Positions 9,527 to 17,713 of a stretch of 64,000 nucleotides of DNA are shown here, piece by piece. The stretch lies in assembly GCF_004795855.1 (NCBI RefSeq), contig NZ_CP039252.1, positions 1,674,001 through 1,738,000 of the forward strand, written 5' to 3'. The notes beneath the pieces are model-generated. The model saw nothing but the letters and a program-made list of their open reading frames with translations. It ran no database searches and was not told where the DNA came from. The first letter of the stretch is position 1; every line of letters starts with the position of its first letter. Both the position numbers and the translations under genes were made by a program. The DNA comes from Hydrogenophaga sp. PAMC20947. Lineage in GTDB: Bacteria > Pseudomonadota > Gammaproteobacteria > Burkholderiales > Burkholderiaceae_C.

Positions 9527-9927
9527 CCGCCCCGAGCAAGGTCAGCCCCCCAGGGGGGCAGCGACCCGCACAGCGGCGGAGCGTGGGGGCCGAACGACCA
9601 CAGCGAAGGGCCGCCCCGAGCAAGGTCAGCCCCCTAGGGGGGCAGCAACCCGCACAGCGGCGGAGCGTGGGGGCCGAACGACCACAGCGAAGGGCCGCCC
9701 CGAGCAAGGTCAGCCCCCTAGGGGGGCAGCGACCCGCACAGCGGCGGAGCGTGGGGGCCGAACGACCGCAGCGAAGGGCCGCCCCGAGCAAGGTCAGCCC
9801 CCTAGGGGGGCAGCGACCCGCACAGCGGCGGAGCGTGGGGGCCGAACGACCGCAGCGAAGGGCCGCCCCGAGCAAGGTCAGCCCACCAGGGGGGCAGCGA
9901 CCCGCACAGCGGCGGAGCGTGGGGGCT
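9527..9927. repeat. tandem array: five units of an 84-base GC-rich repeat
   Basis: Units begin at 9527, 9611, 9695, 9779 and 9863, an exact 84-base period; the last is cut at about 65 bases. Differences between copies are single bases. Each unit contains a self-complementary core (CAGCCCCCTAGGGGGGC or a variant) followed by GCGACCCGC and GGAGCGTGGGGGC. The array fills the space between the convergent LOG-like and outer-membrane channel genes. Since 84 is a multiple of 3, open frames run through it on both strands, but they look non-coding. It may act as a transcription barrier between the convergent genes, an inference from position and hairpin potential. Confidence 0.95.
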
Positions 9928-9935
9928 CAATCCCC

Positions 9936-11345
9936 TTATGGCTTCCAGCCGCCTCCCAGCGCTTTGTACAGCGCCACCTGGTTCTGCCGCTGAACCAGTC
10001 GGGTCTGACTCAATGCCTGCTGGGTCGTGAACAGCGATCGTTGTGCGTCCAGCACATCCAGGAAGCTGGCGATGCCGTTGCGGTACCTCAGCTCGGCCAG
10101 CCGGAAGCGCTCTGATTCCGCATCGGCCTGGGCTTTCAGAGCCTCCCCTTGTCTGACCAAGGTCGCGCGCCCAGCCAACGCATCGGACACTTCGCGAAAT
10201 GCGGTTTGGATCGCTTTTTCGTATTGCGCCACCGCGATATCGCGCTGGGCTTTCGCCACTTGCAAACCAGCGCGATTGCGACCCGCATCGAAGATGGGCA
10301 ACAGCGCCTGCGGCGCCAGCGAAAAGCCCCACGACCCGCTTTTGAACAAGCCCGAAAGCTCATCGCTCGCAGTGCCCAAGCTGGCGGTCAACGAGATGCG
10401 CGGGAAAAAGGCCGCGCGCGCGGCGCCGATGTTGGCGTTGGCGGCGATCAGCTGGTGTTCCGCAGCCCGAATGTCGGCCCGCTGAATCAGCACCTCTGAG
10501 GACAAGCCCACAGGCACAGCACTGAACTGCTGTAGCGATGCGCCAGACGTTGGCAGCACCGAGGACGGTATCGGCTGCCCTGCCAGCAAGGTCAACGCAT
10601 TCAGGTCCAGCGATCGCTGGCGTTGTAGCTGTGCCAACGTCCCTTGTGCCGAAGCCAGCAACGACTCGGCTTGGCGCAAGTCCAGCGCCGAAGACACCCC
10701 ACTGTCAAACCGCAGTTGGGTCAGGTGCAAGGAATCCTGACGGGTCTTGAGCGTTTGCACCGTCAAGGCCAGCAACTCATCGCTGGTTTGCAAACTGAGC
10801 CAACTGCTCGCCACAGCGGCCACCAAGCTGGTTTGCGCCGCATTGCGAGCCTCTTCGCTGGCCAGGTATTGTGCCAAGGCCGCCTCTTTCAGGCTGGCGA
10901 CCCGCCCGAAGAAATCGATCTCCCAGCCACTCATGGTCAGGCCCGCGGTGTAAGCATTGGTGATGGTGTCATCACCCGAACTCTGACGGCTGCCTGTGAC
11001 ACCAGCGTTCACGGCGGGAAACAAGCCGGCGCGCTGGATCTGATACTGCGCGCGCACCTGCTCAATATTGAGCGTGGCCAGACGCAGATCGCGGTTGTTC
11101 TGAATCGCAAGGGCAATCAACTCCCGCAGGCGGGCATCCTGGACAAAATCGCGCCAGGCGATCTCGGTGGCGGGTGTCGCTGAATCAACGGCCACGCCAC
11201 CCGTGTCCAGTGACGGAGCCACCGGCGCTGCTGGGCGCTCATACGTGGGAATGAAAGAGCAGCCCGACAACACGAGGACCATCGCAGCCGCGATGGGCGT
11301 CAGGCCAAAAGACCGGGCCAAAGGGGTAGATGAGATCTTAAGCAT
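9936..11345 (-). CDS. RND efflux system outer-membrane channel lipoprotein (OprM/NodT type)
   Basis: A 469-residue TolC-fold outer-membrane factor. The lipobox LVLSGC ends near residue 29, giving a lipid-anchored Cys. Two OEP repeats follow, with landmarks such as LRLATLNIEQVRAQYQIQRA and WEIDFFGRVAS. It forms the exit duct for the adaptor and pump encoded just upstream in the operon. Its start overlaps the pump stop by 8 bases, so translation is probably coupled. The gene ends immediately beside the 84-base repeat array. Confidence 0.94.
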   Translation of the reverse strand: MLKISSTPLARSFGLTPIAAAMVLVLSGCSFIPTYERPAAPVAPSLDTGGVAVDSATPATEIAWRDFVQDARLRELIALAIQNNRDLRLATLNIEQVRAQYQIQRAGLFPAVNAGVTGSRQSSGDDTITNAYTAGLTMSGWEIDFFGRVASLKEAALAQYLASEEARNAAQTSLVAAVASSWLSLQTSDELLALTVQTLKTRQDSLHLTQLRFDSGVSSALDLRQAESLLASAQGTLAQLQRQRSLDLNALTLLAGQPIPSSVLPTSGASLQQFSAVPVGLSSEVLIQRADIRAAEHQLIAANANIGAARAAFFPRISLTASLGTASDELSGLFKSGSWGFSLAPQALLPIFDAGRNRAGLQVAKAQRDIAVAQYEKAIQTAFREVSDALAGRATLVRQGEALKAQADAESERFRLAELRYRNGIASFLDVLDAQRSLFTTQQALSQTRLVQRQNQVALYKALGGGWKP

Positions 11346-14300
11346 CGTTTTTCATTCCATGGTGGGCAGCTTGGGCTGCATCCAGACGGTGTTGGCGGTC
11401 GCTGCCTTTGAACAGCGTGCGCACCACCACAAAGAAGATCGGAACAAAAACCACGGCAAGAACCGTACCGACCAACATGCCTCCGATCACGCCCGTGCCG
11501 ATGGCCCGTTGGCTTGCCGAACCCGCACCACTGGCCAAAGCCAGGGGCATCACGCCCAGCGTGAAGGCCATCGAGGTCATGATGATGGGGCGGAAGCGCA
11601 TGTGGGCCGCGGCCAGAGCCGCTTCAATCACGCTTTTGCCTTCGGCCTGCAAATCCTTGGCAAATTCAATGATCAAAATCGCGTTCTTCGCAGAGAGCCC
11701 GATGATGGTGATCAGCCCGACCTGGAAATACACGTCATTCGAGTAATCGCGCAGCAACGTGGCCAGCAATACCCCCAGCACACCGAGCGGTACCACCAGA
11801 ATCACAGCCAATGGAATGGTCCAGCTTTCATACAGCGCAGCAAGACACAAGAACACCGCGAGGATGGCAAACGCATACAAGATGATGGCTTGTGAGCCGG
11901 CCAGCTTTTCTTCTCGCGACTGACCTGTCCACTCAAAGCCAAAGCCCCGTGGCAACTGCCCTGCGAGTTTCTCCATCTCTGCGAGCGCCGCACCCGTGCT
12001 TTGTCCAGGTGCCGCGCTGCCGCTGATGCGCATGGCGGGGTAACCGTTGTAACGCACGGTCTGCATCGGACCCGTGATCCAGTGCGTCGATGCGAAGGCC
12101 GACAGCGGAACCGCCTTCCCCTGGCTGTTGTTCACCGTGATGCGCAACAAGTCATCGGGCTGCATGCGCGCAGACGCTTCGGCTTGCACCACCACACGTT
12201 GCAGGCGGCCGGCGTTGGGAAAATCGTTCACATAAGTCGAACCCAGCGAGGTCGCGATGGCGCTTGAGATGGCATCGAAGCTCACGCCTTGCGCGTTGGC
12301 TTTGTCGCGATCGATGTCGAGTTGCAATTGCGGCGCGTCTTCCAGTCCATCGGGTCGCACACCGGCCAACACCTTGCTTTTCGACGCCAGACCCAGCATC
12401 TGGTTGCGGGCGTTGATCATGGCTTCGCGGCCCAGACCGGCCCGGTCCTGGAGTCGGAAGCTGAAGCCAGACGACGAACCCAATTCAGGAATGGGCGGAG
12501 GGCTGAGCGGGAAAATAAATGCATCGCGAATGCCCGACAAGGCACCAAAGGCACGGCCGGCAATGCCCTCCGCCGAGCTGCCTGGACCCGTCCGCTCAGA
12601 CCAGTCTTTGAGCGTAACGAACGCCAAAGCAGCGTTTTGACCCTGGCCGGAGAAGCTGAAACCCAGCACACCAACCATGCTTTGAACTTCAGGTTGCTTC
12701 AGCATGAAGCCTTCCACCTGCTTCATCACGTCTTCCGTGCGCTCACGGGTAGCACCGGGCGGCAACTGCACGTTCACCAGCATCGTGCCCTGGTCTTCGT
12801 TCGGCAAAAACGAGGTGGGCAAGCGTTGGTAGATCACCGCGACGGCGCCCACGATGGCAGCATAAATGATGAGCGTACGGCCAGCGCGTGGCAACAAAGC
12901 CGCCACACCGCTTTCGTAGCGCTTGGCCGTGCGAGAGAACCCCCGGTTGAACCAACCAAAGAAGCCCTTCTTCTCATGGTGGTGCCCTGCCTCCACTGGC
13001 TTGAGCAAGGTGGCGCACAAGGCTGGCGTGAGCGACAAAGCCATGAAAGCCGAGAAGGCGATTGACGTGGCCATCACCGCTGAAAACTGGCGGTAGATAT
13101 TGCCCACCGAGCCGCTGAAGAACGCCAGCGGCACGAACACCGCAATCAGCACCACGGTCACGCCAATGATGGCGCCCGAGATCTGGCCCATGGCTTTACG
13201 CGTGGCCTCCAGCGGTGGCAATCCCTCTTCGCTCATGATGCGCTCGACGTTCTCGACCACGACGATGGCGTCGTCTACCACGATACCGATCACCAGCACC
13301 ATGCCGAACATGGTCAGCACGTTGATCGAAAAGCCCATGGCCAAAAGCGCTGCAAAGGTGCCCAGCAGAGCCACCGGCACCACGATAGTGGGGATCACGG
13401 TGTAGCGCCAGTTCTGCAAGAACAGGAACATCACCAGGAACACGAGGAACATGGCTTCAGCCAGTGTCTTGGCCACTTCTTCGATGGAGATCTTCACAAA
13501 GCGCGAGCTGTCGTAAGGAATTGACCAGCTCATGCCTTCAGGGAAAAACTTTTCCAGCTCGGTCATGCGTGCGCGCACCGCATCGGCCGTGGCCAAGGCA
13601 TTGCCACTGGGCGACTGCTGCACACCGATGCCCACGGCCTGAACACCGTTCAAGCGGGCCGATGTGGCGTAAGCCTGCGCACCCAGTTCGATACGGGCCA
13701 CGTCTTTGAGGCGCACCGTGGCGCCGTCGGCGCTGGCGCGCAGCACCACGTTGCCAAAAGCTTCGACGGTGCCGAGTTGGCCGTTGACCACCACGGTAGC
13801 GGCGACACCTTGGCCTGCCACGTTGGGCAAGGCCCCGATTTCGCCTGCAGACACCTGAGCGTTCTGCGAGCGAATGGCGGCGACCACGTCGGCCGCACTG
13901 AGGTTGAATCCGAGCAATTTGCCTGGATCGATCCACACGCGCATCGCACGCTCGGTACCGAACAACTGCGCCTGGCCAACGCCAGGCAAGCGTTGAATTT
14001 CTGGCACGATGCTGCGCGACGCGTAGTCGCCCAGCGCCACCGGATTCCATGCCGGGTCCGTCGAGGACAGCATGGCAAACATCAGGAAGTTGCTGCGCGA
14101 TTTGTCTACACGAACGCCCTGCTGCGTCACCGCAGAAGGCAGGCGCGGTGACGCACGTGCGAGGCGGTTTTGCACATCCACCTGCGCCAGACTGGCGTCG
14201 GTGCCGGGTTCAAAGCTCAGTGTGATGCTGCCGGTGCCGTTGGCCTGGGCCACTGCCTCCATGTAGATGAGCCCGGGTGAGCCGTTCATCTCTTGCTCGA

Positions 14301-14493
14301 TCACCGACAACACACTGTCTTCCAGCGTCTTGGCAGAGGCACCAGGATAGGTGGCATTGATCGAAATTGATGGCGGCGCCACCGGGGGGTACTGCGAAAT
14401 CGGCAGCTGGGTGATGGAAACAGCGCCCAACACCATCACAAACAAGGCGATCACCCACGCAAAAATGGGGCGTTCAATAAAAAACTTGGCCAT
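11338..14493 (-). CDS. RND multidrug efflux pump (AcrB/MexB type, HAE1)
   Basis: A 1051-residue inner-membrane proton-driven pump. The N-terminus MAKFFIERPIFAWVIAL is typical of HAE1 pumps. The proton-relay Asp pair is visible in VVDDAIVVVENVERI (TM4), and large periplasmic porter loops lie between TM1-2 and TM7-8. The length matches AcrB (1049). It exports hydrophobic drugs, dyes, detergents or solvents through the cognate adaptor and channel. It lies 12 bases downstream of the adaptor and overlaps the channel gene by 8 bases. Confidence 0.97.
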   Translation of the reverse strand: MAKFFIERPIFAWVIALFVMVLGAVSITQLPISQYPPVAPPSISINATYPGASAKTLEDSVLSVIEQEMNGSPGLIYMEAVAQANGTGSITLSFEPGTDASLAQVDVQNRLARASPRLPSAVTQQGVRVDKSRSNFLMFAMLSSTDPAWNPVALGDYASRSIVPEIQRLPGVGQAQLFGTERAMRVWIDPGKLLGFNLSAADVVAAIRSQNAQVSAGEIGALPNVAGQGVAATVVVNGQLGTVEAFGNVVLRASADGATVRLKDVARIELGAQAYATSARLNGVQAVGIGVQQSPSGNALATADAVRARMTELEKFFPEGMSWSIPYDSSRFVKISIEEVAKTLAEAMFLVFLVMFLFLQNWRYTVIPTIVVPVALLGTFAALLAMGFSINVLTMFGMVLVIGIVVDDAIVVVENVERIMSEEGLPPLEATRKAMGQISGAIIGVTVVLIAVFVPLAFFSGSVGNIYRQFSAVMATSIAFSAFMALSLTPALCATLLKPVEAGHHHEKKGFFGWFNRGFSRTAKRYESGVAALLPRAGRTLIIYAAIVGAVAVIYQRLPTSFLPNEDQGTMLVNVQLPPGATRERTEDVMKQVEGFMLKQPEVQSMVGVLGFSFSGQGQNAALAFVTLKDWSERTGPGSSAEGIAGRAFGALSGIRDAFIFPLSPPPIPELGSSSGFSFRLQDRAGLGREAMINARNQMLGLASKSKVLAGVRPDGLEDAPQLQLDIDRDKANAQGVSFDAISSAIATSLGSTYVNDFPNAGRLQRVVVQAEASARMQPDDLLRITVNNSQGKAVPLSAFASTHWITGPMQTVRYNGYPAMRISGSAAPGQSTGAALAEMEKLAGQLPRGFGFEWTGQSREEKLAGSQAIILYAFAILAVFLCLAALYESWTIPLAVILVVPLGVLGVLLATLLRDYSNDVYFQVGLITIIGLSAKNAILIIEFAKDLQAEGKSVIEAALAAAHMRFRPIIMTSMAFTLGVMPLALASGAGSASQRAIGTGVIGGMLVGTVLAVVFVPIFFVVVRTLFKGSDRQHRLDAAQAAHHGMKNDA

Positions 14494-14505
14494 CTGAATC
14501 GCCCC

Positions 14506-15765
14506 TTATTTGGCAGGAGCGGCTGACGCAGCGGCAGCTGGCGCACTGCCTGGTGGTGTCCAGGGAACGGCCTTGACGGGGGCATCACCGCGCAGTTTTT
14601 GGAAACCATCCACCATCACTTGCTCGCCAGCTTTCAAGCCATTGAGCACCACCCATTTGCCGTTTTGCTGACCGCCAACTTTGATGGACCGAGGGGCCAC
14701 TTTGCCTTCGGCATCCACCACCATGACGGAGTCACCCTGGCCGGAGCGGGTCACCGCCTGTTGAGGCAGCGTGATGGCGTCGGTGGCCGTGGCCTGCTCC
14801 AGGCGAACCCGCACATACAGACCTGGTAACAGAGCACCTTCGGCGTTCGGCACCTCTGCCCGCAGCGTCACTTGCCCTGTCGTGGCATCCACCGTCAAAT
14901 CGGAGAACAGCAGCTTGGCCGCCTGGGGATATTCCGTGCCGTCTTCCAGCACGATGCGAACGCTTGCGGCGTCTTTGCCGGCGCTCTTGAGCTGGCCGGA
15001 GGCCAGGGCGCGCTTGAGGCTCAAGGCTTCCGATGCCGACTGGGTGAAGTTCACATACATCGGGTTGATCTGCTGGATCACCGCCAATTGGGTAGCCTCG
15101 CCCTGTCCAACCAAGGCGCCTTCAGTCACCAGCGCACGTCCGATCGTGCCGGAGATCGGCGCGGTCACACGGGCGTAGTTCACATTGATGCTGGCGGTGC
15201 GTACCGCCGCTTTCCCCACGGCGACGTCCGCCTCGGCGACCTTTTGAGCTGCTTCGGCATTTGCGAACTCTTGCTGGCTGATGGCGTTTTCGGTGATCAG
15301 CGGTTTGTAGCGGTTGAGCAGAGCCGTGGCCGTTGACAAATTGGCCTGAGTGCGGGCCAGACTGGCTTCTGCACTTTGCAAAGCCGCCGTATAGGGCGCC
15401 GCATCGATGCGGAACAAGGCCTGCCCGGCCTTGACCTCACTGCCTTCGCGGAACAGACGTTCCTGCAAGATGCCAGCGGCGCGGGCACGCACCTGCGCCA
15501 CGCGAGAAGCTTCCAGACGACCGGGCAACTCGGTGATCAGACCCACGTCGCCCGGAGTCACCGTCACCACACCCACTTCGGCGGGTGGTGGACCACCAGC
15601 TCCGCCAGGCGCAGCACCCGCAGGGGCTTCGGCTTTGCCACAGGCAACCAGTGTGACGGCGAGCGACAAAGCCCCCAGAAGGTGCCACGGTCGTGAAGGG
15701 GTCGAAAGCCGCGGCATTGTAGAGAAGAAAGAATCGGTTGGAGGTTGTGCGCTGGGCATGAACAT
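14506..15765 (-). CDS. RND efflux periplasmic adaptor lipoprotein (AcrA/MexA type)
   Basis: Up to 419 residues. A hydrophobic stretch and lipobox (LAVTLVAC, then GK) mark a lipoprotein. It is followed by the membrane-fusion-protein order of half lipoyl domain (RVAQVRARAAGIL), alpha-hairpin (LSTATALLNRYKPLITENA), second lipoyl half (VTAPISGTIGRALV) and beta-barrel. The C-terminus is Ala/Pro-rich. The start is uncertain: ATGs at 15765, 15759 and 15717 all precede the signal sequence. The 15717 start gives a normal 26-residue signal but lacks a purine-rich site; 15759 has GAAAG upstream. It is the first gene of the efflux operon and faces the repressor gene across the operator. Confidence 0.92.
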   Translation of the reverse strand: MFMPSAQPPTDSFFSTMPRLSTPSRPWHLLGALSLAVTLVACGKAEAPAGAAPGGAGGPPPAEVGVVTVTPGDVGLITELPGRLEASRVAQVRARAAGILQERLFREGSEVKAGQALFRIDAAPYTAALQSAEASLARTQANLSTATALLNRYKPLITENAISQQEFANAEAAQKVAEADVAVGKAAVRTASINVNYARVTAPISGTIGRALVTEGALVGQGEATQLAVIQQINPMYVNFTQSASEALSLKRALASGQLKSAGKDAASVRIVLEDGTEYPQAAKLLFSDLTVDATTGQVTLRAEVPNAEGALLPGLYVRVRLEQATATDAITLPQQAVTRSGQGDSVMVVDAEGKVAPRSIKVGGQQNGKWVVLNGLKAGEQVMVDGFQKLRGDAPVKAVPWTPPGSAPAAAASAAPAK

Positions 15766-15825
15766 CTTTCAGGGGAAGGCGAAACGGCCGCCCAGACAGA
15801 AGCCTGAGCATTGAAGGGGTCGAAG

Positions 15826-15853
15826 TATACATACGTTCGTGAATGTATGTATA
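15826..15853. promoter_or_regulatory. AcrR-type operator palindrome between efflux operon and repressor
   Basis: Half-sites TACATAC and GTATGTA flank a 10-base centre (15828-15851), extended by one TA pair on each side. The layout and sequence are close to the known E. coli acrAB operator bound by AcrR, with about two centre differences from the version I recall. It sits in the divergent intergenic region, so one dimer pair could repress both directions. Confidence 0.85.
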
Positions 15854-15925
15854 GTTAGAGGGTTATTCCATTTTCGACCGAAAGCCAAAAGGCTGCCGGT
15901 CATCAACCTTTCACACAAACACGCC

Positions 15926-16669
15926 ATGGTTCGCCGCACCAAAGCCGACGCCGAAGCCACCCGAAACAGCTTGCTCGACGCTGCCGAGCACCTGTTTCAG
16001 GCGCGCGGCGTTTCGCGCACATCACTCAACGACATCGCCCTCGCCGCCGGCACCACGCGCGGCGCGGTTTATTGGCATTTCCAGGACAAGGCCGATCTGT
16101 TCAACGCCATGATGGAACGCGCCTCCCTCCCTCTGGAGGAAGCCTTGGCTTGCGTGGGCGAGCGAGCCGAAGAGCTGCACGATCCACTGCTGGCCCTGAG
16201 GGCATTTATGCTGGAGGCCCTCAACAAAGTCGCCAGCGACCCCCAGGTTCGTCGCGTTTTTGAAGTGGCCACGTTGCAAGTGGAGTACAACGAAGAAATG
16301 CGGGCCGTGAGAGCCCGTCATTTGCAGGTGCGAAACGAGTGCGTCACAAGCACGGCACAGGCCCTGAAGGCTGCAAGCGAGAAGCGGGAACAACCGCTCC
16401 CCATGCCACTGGAAATTGCCGCTCAGGGTTGCCACGTGATGGTCGACGGCCTGATTCACAACTGGTTGCTGGACCCCAGCGCCTTTGACCTGGTGGCCTG
16501 CGGCACACACACACTGGACGCCTACCTGCGTGGTCTGGGATTCACTTTGCCCGACGCTCAGGCACCATGCCCTCAGGGGGCAAAGCGGTCGAAGGCAAGC
16601 GCAGGTGCAAAGCCGCCTGCGCCAGCAAATTCGCCGACACCGGCGCGGTCACAAAAACGAACAACGTGA
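15926..16669 (+). CDS. TetR/AcrR-family repressor of the adjacent RND pump
   Basis: A 247-residue regulator. The N-terminus MVRRTKADAEATRNSLLDAA and the helix-turn-helix LNDIALAAGTTRGAVYWHF (about 33-51) match the AcrR/MtrR/TtgR group. The C-terminal ligand domain continues with LRAFMLEALNKVASDP. The ATG at 15926 was chosen over an upstream open frame because the family begins MxRRTK. It is divergent from the efflux operon and next to an AcrR-like palindrome, so it is very likely the local drug-responsive repressor. The last roughly 42 residues (Pro/Ala/Lys/Ser-rich) are encoded across the antisense strand of the mnhG gene end and look like a non-conserved tail. Confidence 0.92.
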   Translation: MVRRTKADAEATRNSLLDAAEHLFQARGVSRTSLNDIALAAGTTRGAVYWHFQDKADLFNAMMERASLPLEEALACVGERAEELHDPLLALRAFMLEALNKVASDPQVRRVFEVATLQVEYNEEMRAVRARHLQVRNECVTSTAQALKAASEKREQPLPMPLEIAAQGCHVMVDGLIHNWLLDPSAFDLVACGTHTLDAYLRGLGFTLPDAQAPCPQGAKRSKASAGAKPPAPANSPTPARSQKRTT

Positions 16670-16883
16670 TCAACAGTTCGGCGATGCCTGGGCGTCCCTG
16701 ACCAGCAGCCACCAGCATCGACGCGACCAACACCCCGCCCACACCCAGCGTTGACGCTTTGGTGGGTGCATGCAAGCGCATATAGAAGTCGGGGAGCCTC
16801 GCGAGTCCAATGGCCCCCACGAGCAAAAAGAACGATGCGATCACGATCACACCAGCGGCGATCCATTCGGTCAAAACAGTCAT
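16542..16883 (-). CDS. mnhG: Mrp-type Na+/H+ antiporter subunit G
   Basis: A 113-residue small membrane subunit with three hydrophobic helices and the MnhG/PhaG signature (IGLARLPDFYMRLHAPTKAST). It is the last gene of the antiporter operon. Its 3' end overlaps the convergent repressor gene by 128 bases. The subunit is needed for complex assembly; by itself it has no transport activity in known Mrp systems. Confidence 0.92.
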   Translation of the reverse strand: MTVLTEWIAAGVIVIASFFLLVGAIGLARLPDFYMRLHAPTKASTLGVGGVLVASMLVAAGQGRPGIAELLITLFVFVTAPVSANLLAQAALHLRLPSTALPPEGMVPERRAK

Positions 16884-16904
16884 CTCAGATCTCCTTGTCC
16901 GGCC

Positions 16905-17183
16905 TCATTCGACCACGTCGCCACGGCTGAGGTAGCGCGCGAGCGCCACAGTCGAAGCAAAACCCAGCATCGCCACCAGCAAGGCGCCTTCAAACAACAA
17001 TGCGGTGTTCCAGCGAATCCCCAACAACACAATCAAGGCGATAGCGTTCATGTACAGCGTGTCCAGCGCCAGCACCCGGTCGGTGATCGTGGGGCCGCGC
17101 AACAGCCGCAATGAACAAAGCAGCACCGCGATGGTGATGGCGGCAATGCCCAGATTCAGGGCCCATTCCAGTACAGGGCTCAT
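16905..17183 (-). CDS. mnhF: Mrp-type Na+/H+ antiporter subunit F
   Basis: A 92-residue protein with three predicted membrane helices and the MnhF/PhaF pattern (LRLLRGPTITDRVLALDTLY, then MNAIALIVLLG). Its start overlaps the mnhE stop by 4 bases, so translation is coupled. The subunit F family includes bile-acid-efflux-like proteins, but here the operon context fixes the role. Confidence 0.92.
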   Translation of the reverse strand: MSPVLEWALNLGIAAITIAVLLCSLRLLRGPTITDRVLALDTLYMNAIALIVLLGIRWNTALLFEGALLVAMLGFASTVALARYLSRGDVVE

Positions 17184-17713
17184 GCGGCACTCCCGGTCTG
17201 TTGTTTAAAAATGGCCAGCAGAGGCTCCTCGTAGCGGCTCTTCATATCGGCCGCCATGGCGGCAACGTCGTCGCAGTTGAGCGCGTGCACCCAGATGACC
17301 CGCTCAGCCTCATCTATCACCGCAGACACGGTCCCGGGCGTGGTGGTGATGATGCTGGCAAACAAGGCATTCACCCGGTGGTGCCCGCTCGCCAATGGCA
17401 CCGGAATCCAGCCGGGCGCCATGTTGCCCAGGGGCCCCAGCACCAGTCTGGCCACCACCACATTGGAAACAATGATGTCCCAGATCACAATGCCCACCAG
17501 CCGGGGAATGGCCGGCCAGTGAAGCCCGCTGGCATCGGCCAGAAAAGGCTTGAGCAAGCGCGGCACGATGATTCCGATCAACACCGCCGAGAGCAGGTGA
17601 ACGGGCTCGATGCTGTGGGACAAGGCCAGCCAGCTCACGCCCAGCAACACCGACAGCACGGGATGCGCAAACCAGCCCGAAGCGGGTGCGGCGCGGGAGC
17701 GATCTGAGCTCAT
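17180..17713 (-). CDS. mnhE: Mrp-type Na+/H+ antiporter subunit E
   Basis: A 177-residue membrane protein of the MnhE/PhaE family. Two or three hydrophobic helices lie at the N-terminus (LSVLLGVSWLALSHSIEP), followed by a cytosolic tail containing the family segment IITTTPGTVSAVIDEAERVI and VHALNCDD. It overlaps mnhD by 4 bases upstream and mnhF by 4 bases downstream. Confidence 0.92.
   Translation of the reverse strand: MSSDRSRAAPASGWFAHPVLSVLLGVSWLALSHSIEPVHLLSAVLIGIIVPRLLKPFLADASGLHWPAIPRLVGIVIWDIIVSNVVVARLVLGPLGNMAPGWIPVPLASGHHRVNALFASIITTTPGTVSAVIDEAERVIWVHALNCDDVAAMAADMKSRYEEPLLAIFKQQTGSAA

Noticed and set aside
9527..9927. CRISPR-like array
   Set aside because: Units are contiguous with no unique spacers and no cas genes are in the window.
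9511..9993. Repeat-encoded protein (both strands open across the 84-base array)
   Set aside because: The frame stays open only because the period is divisible by 3. The protein is a monotonous Arg/Pro/Gly repeat with no start signal, so I treat the array as non-coding.
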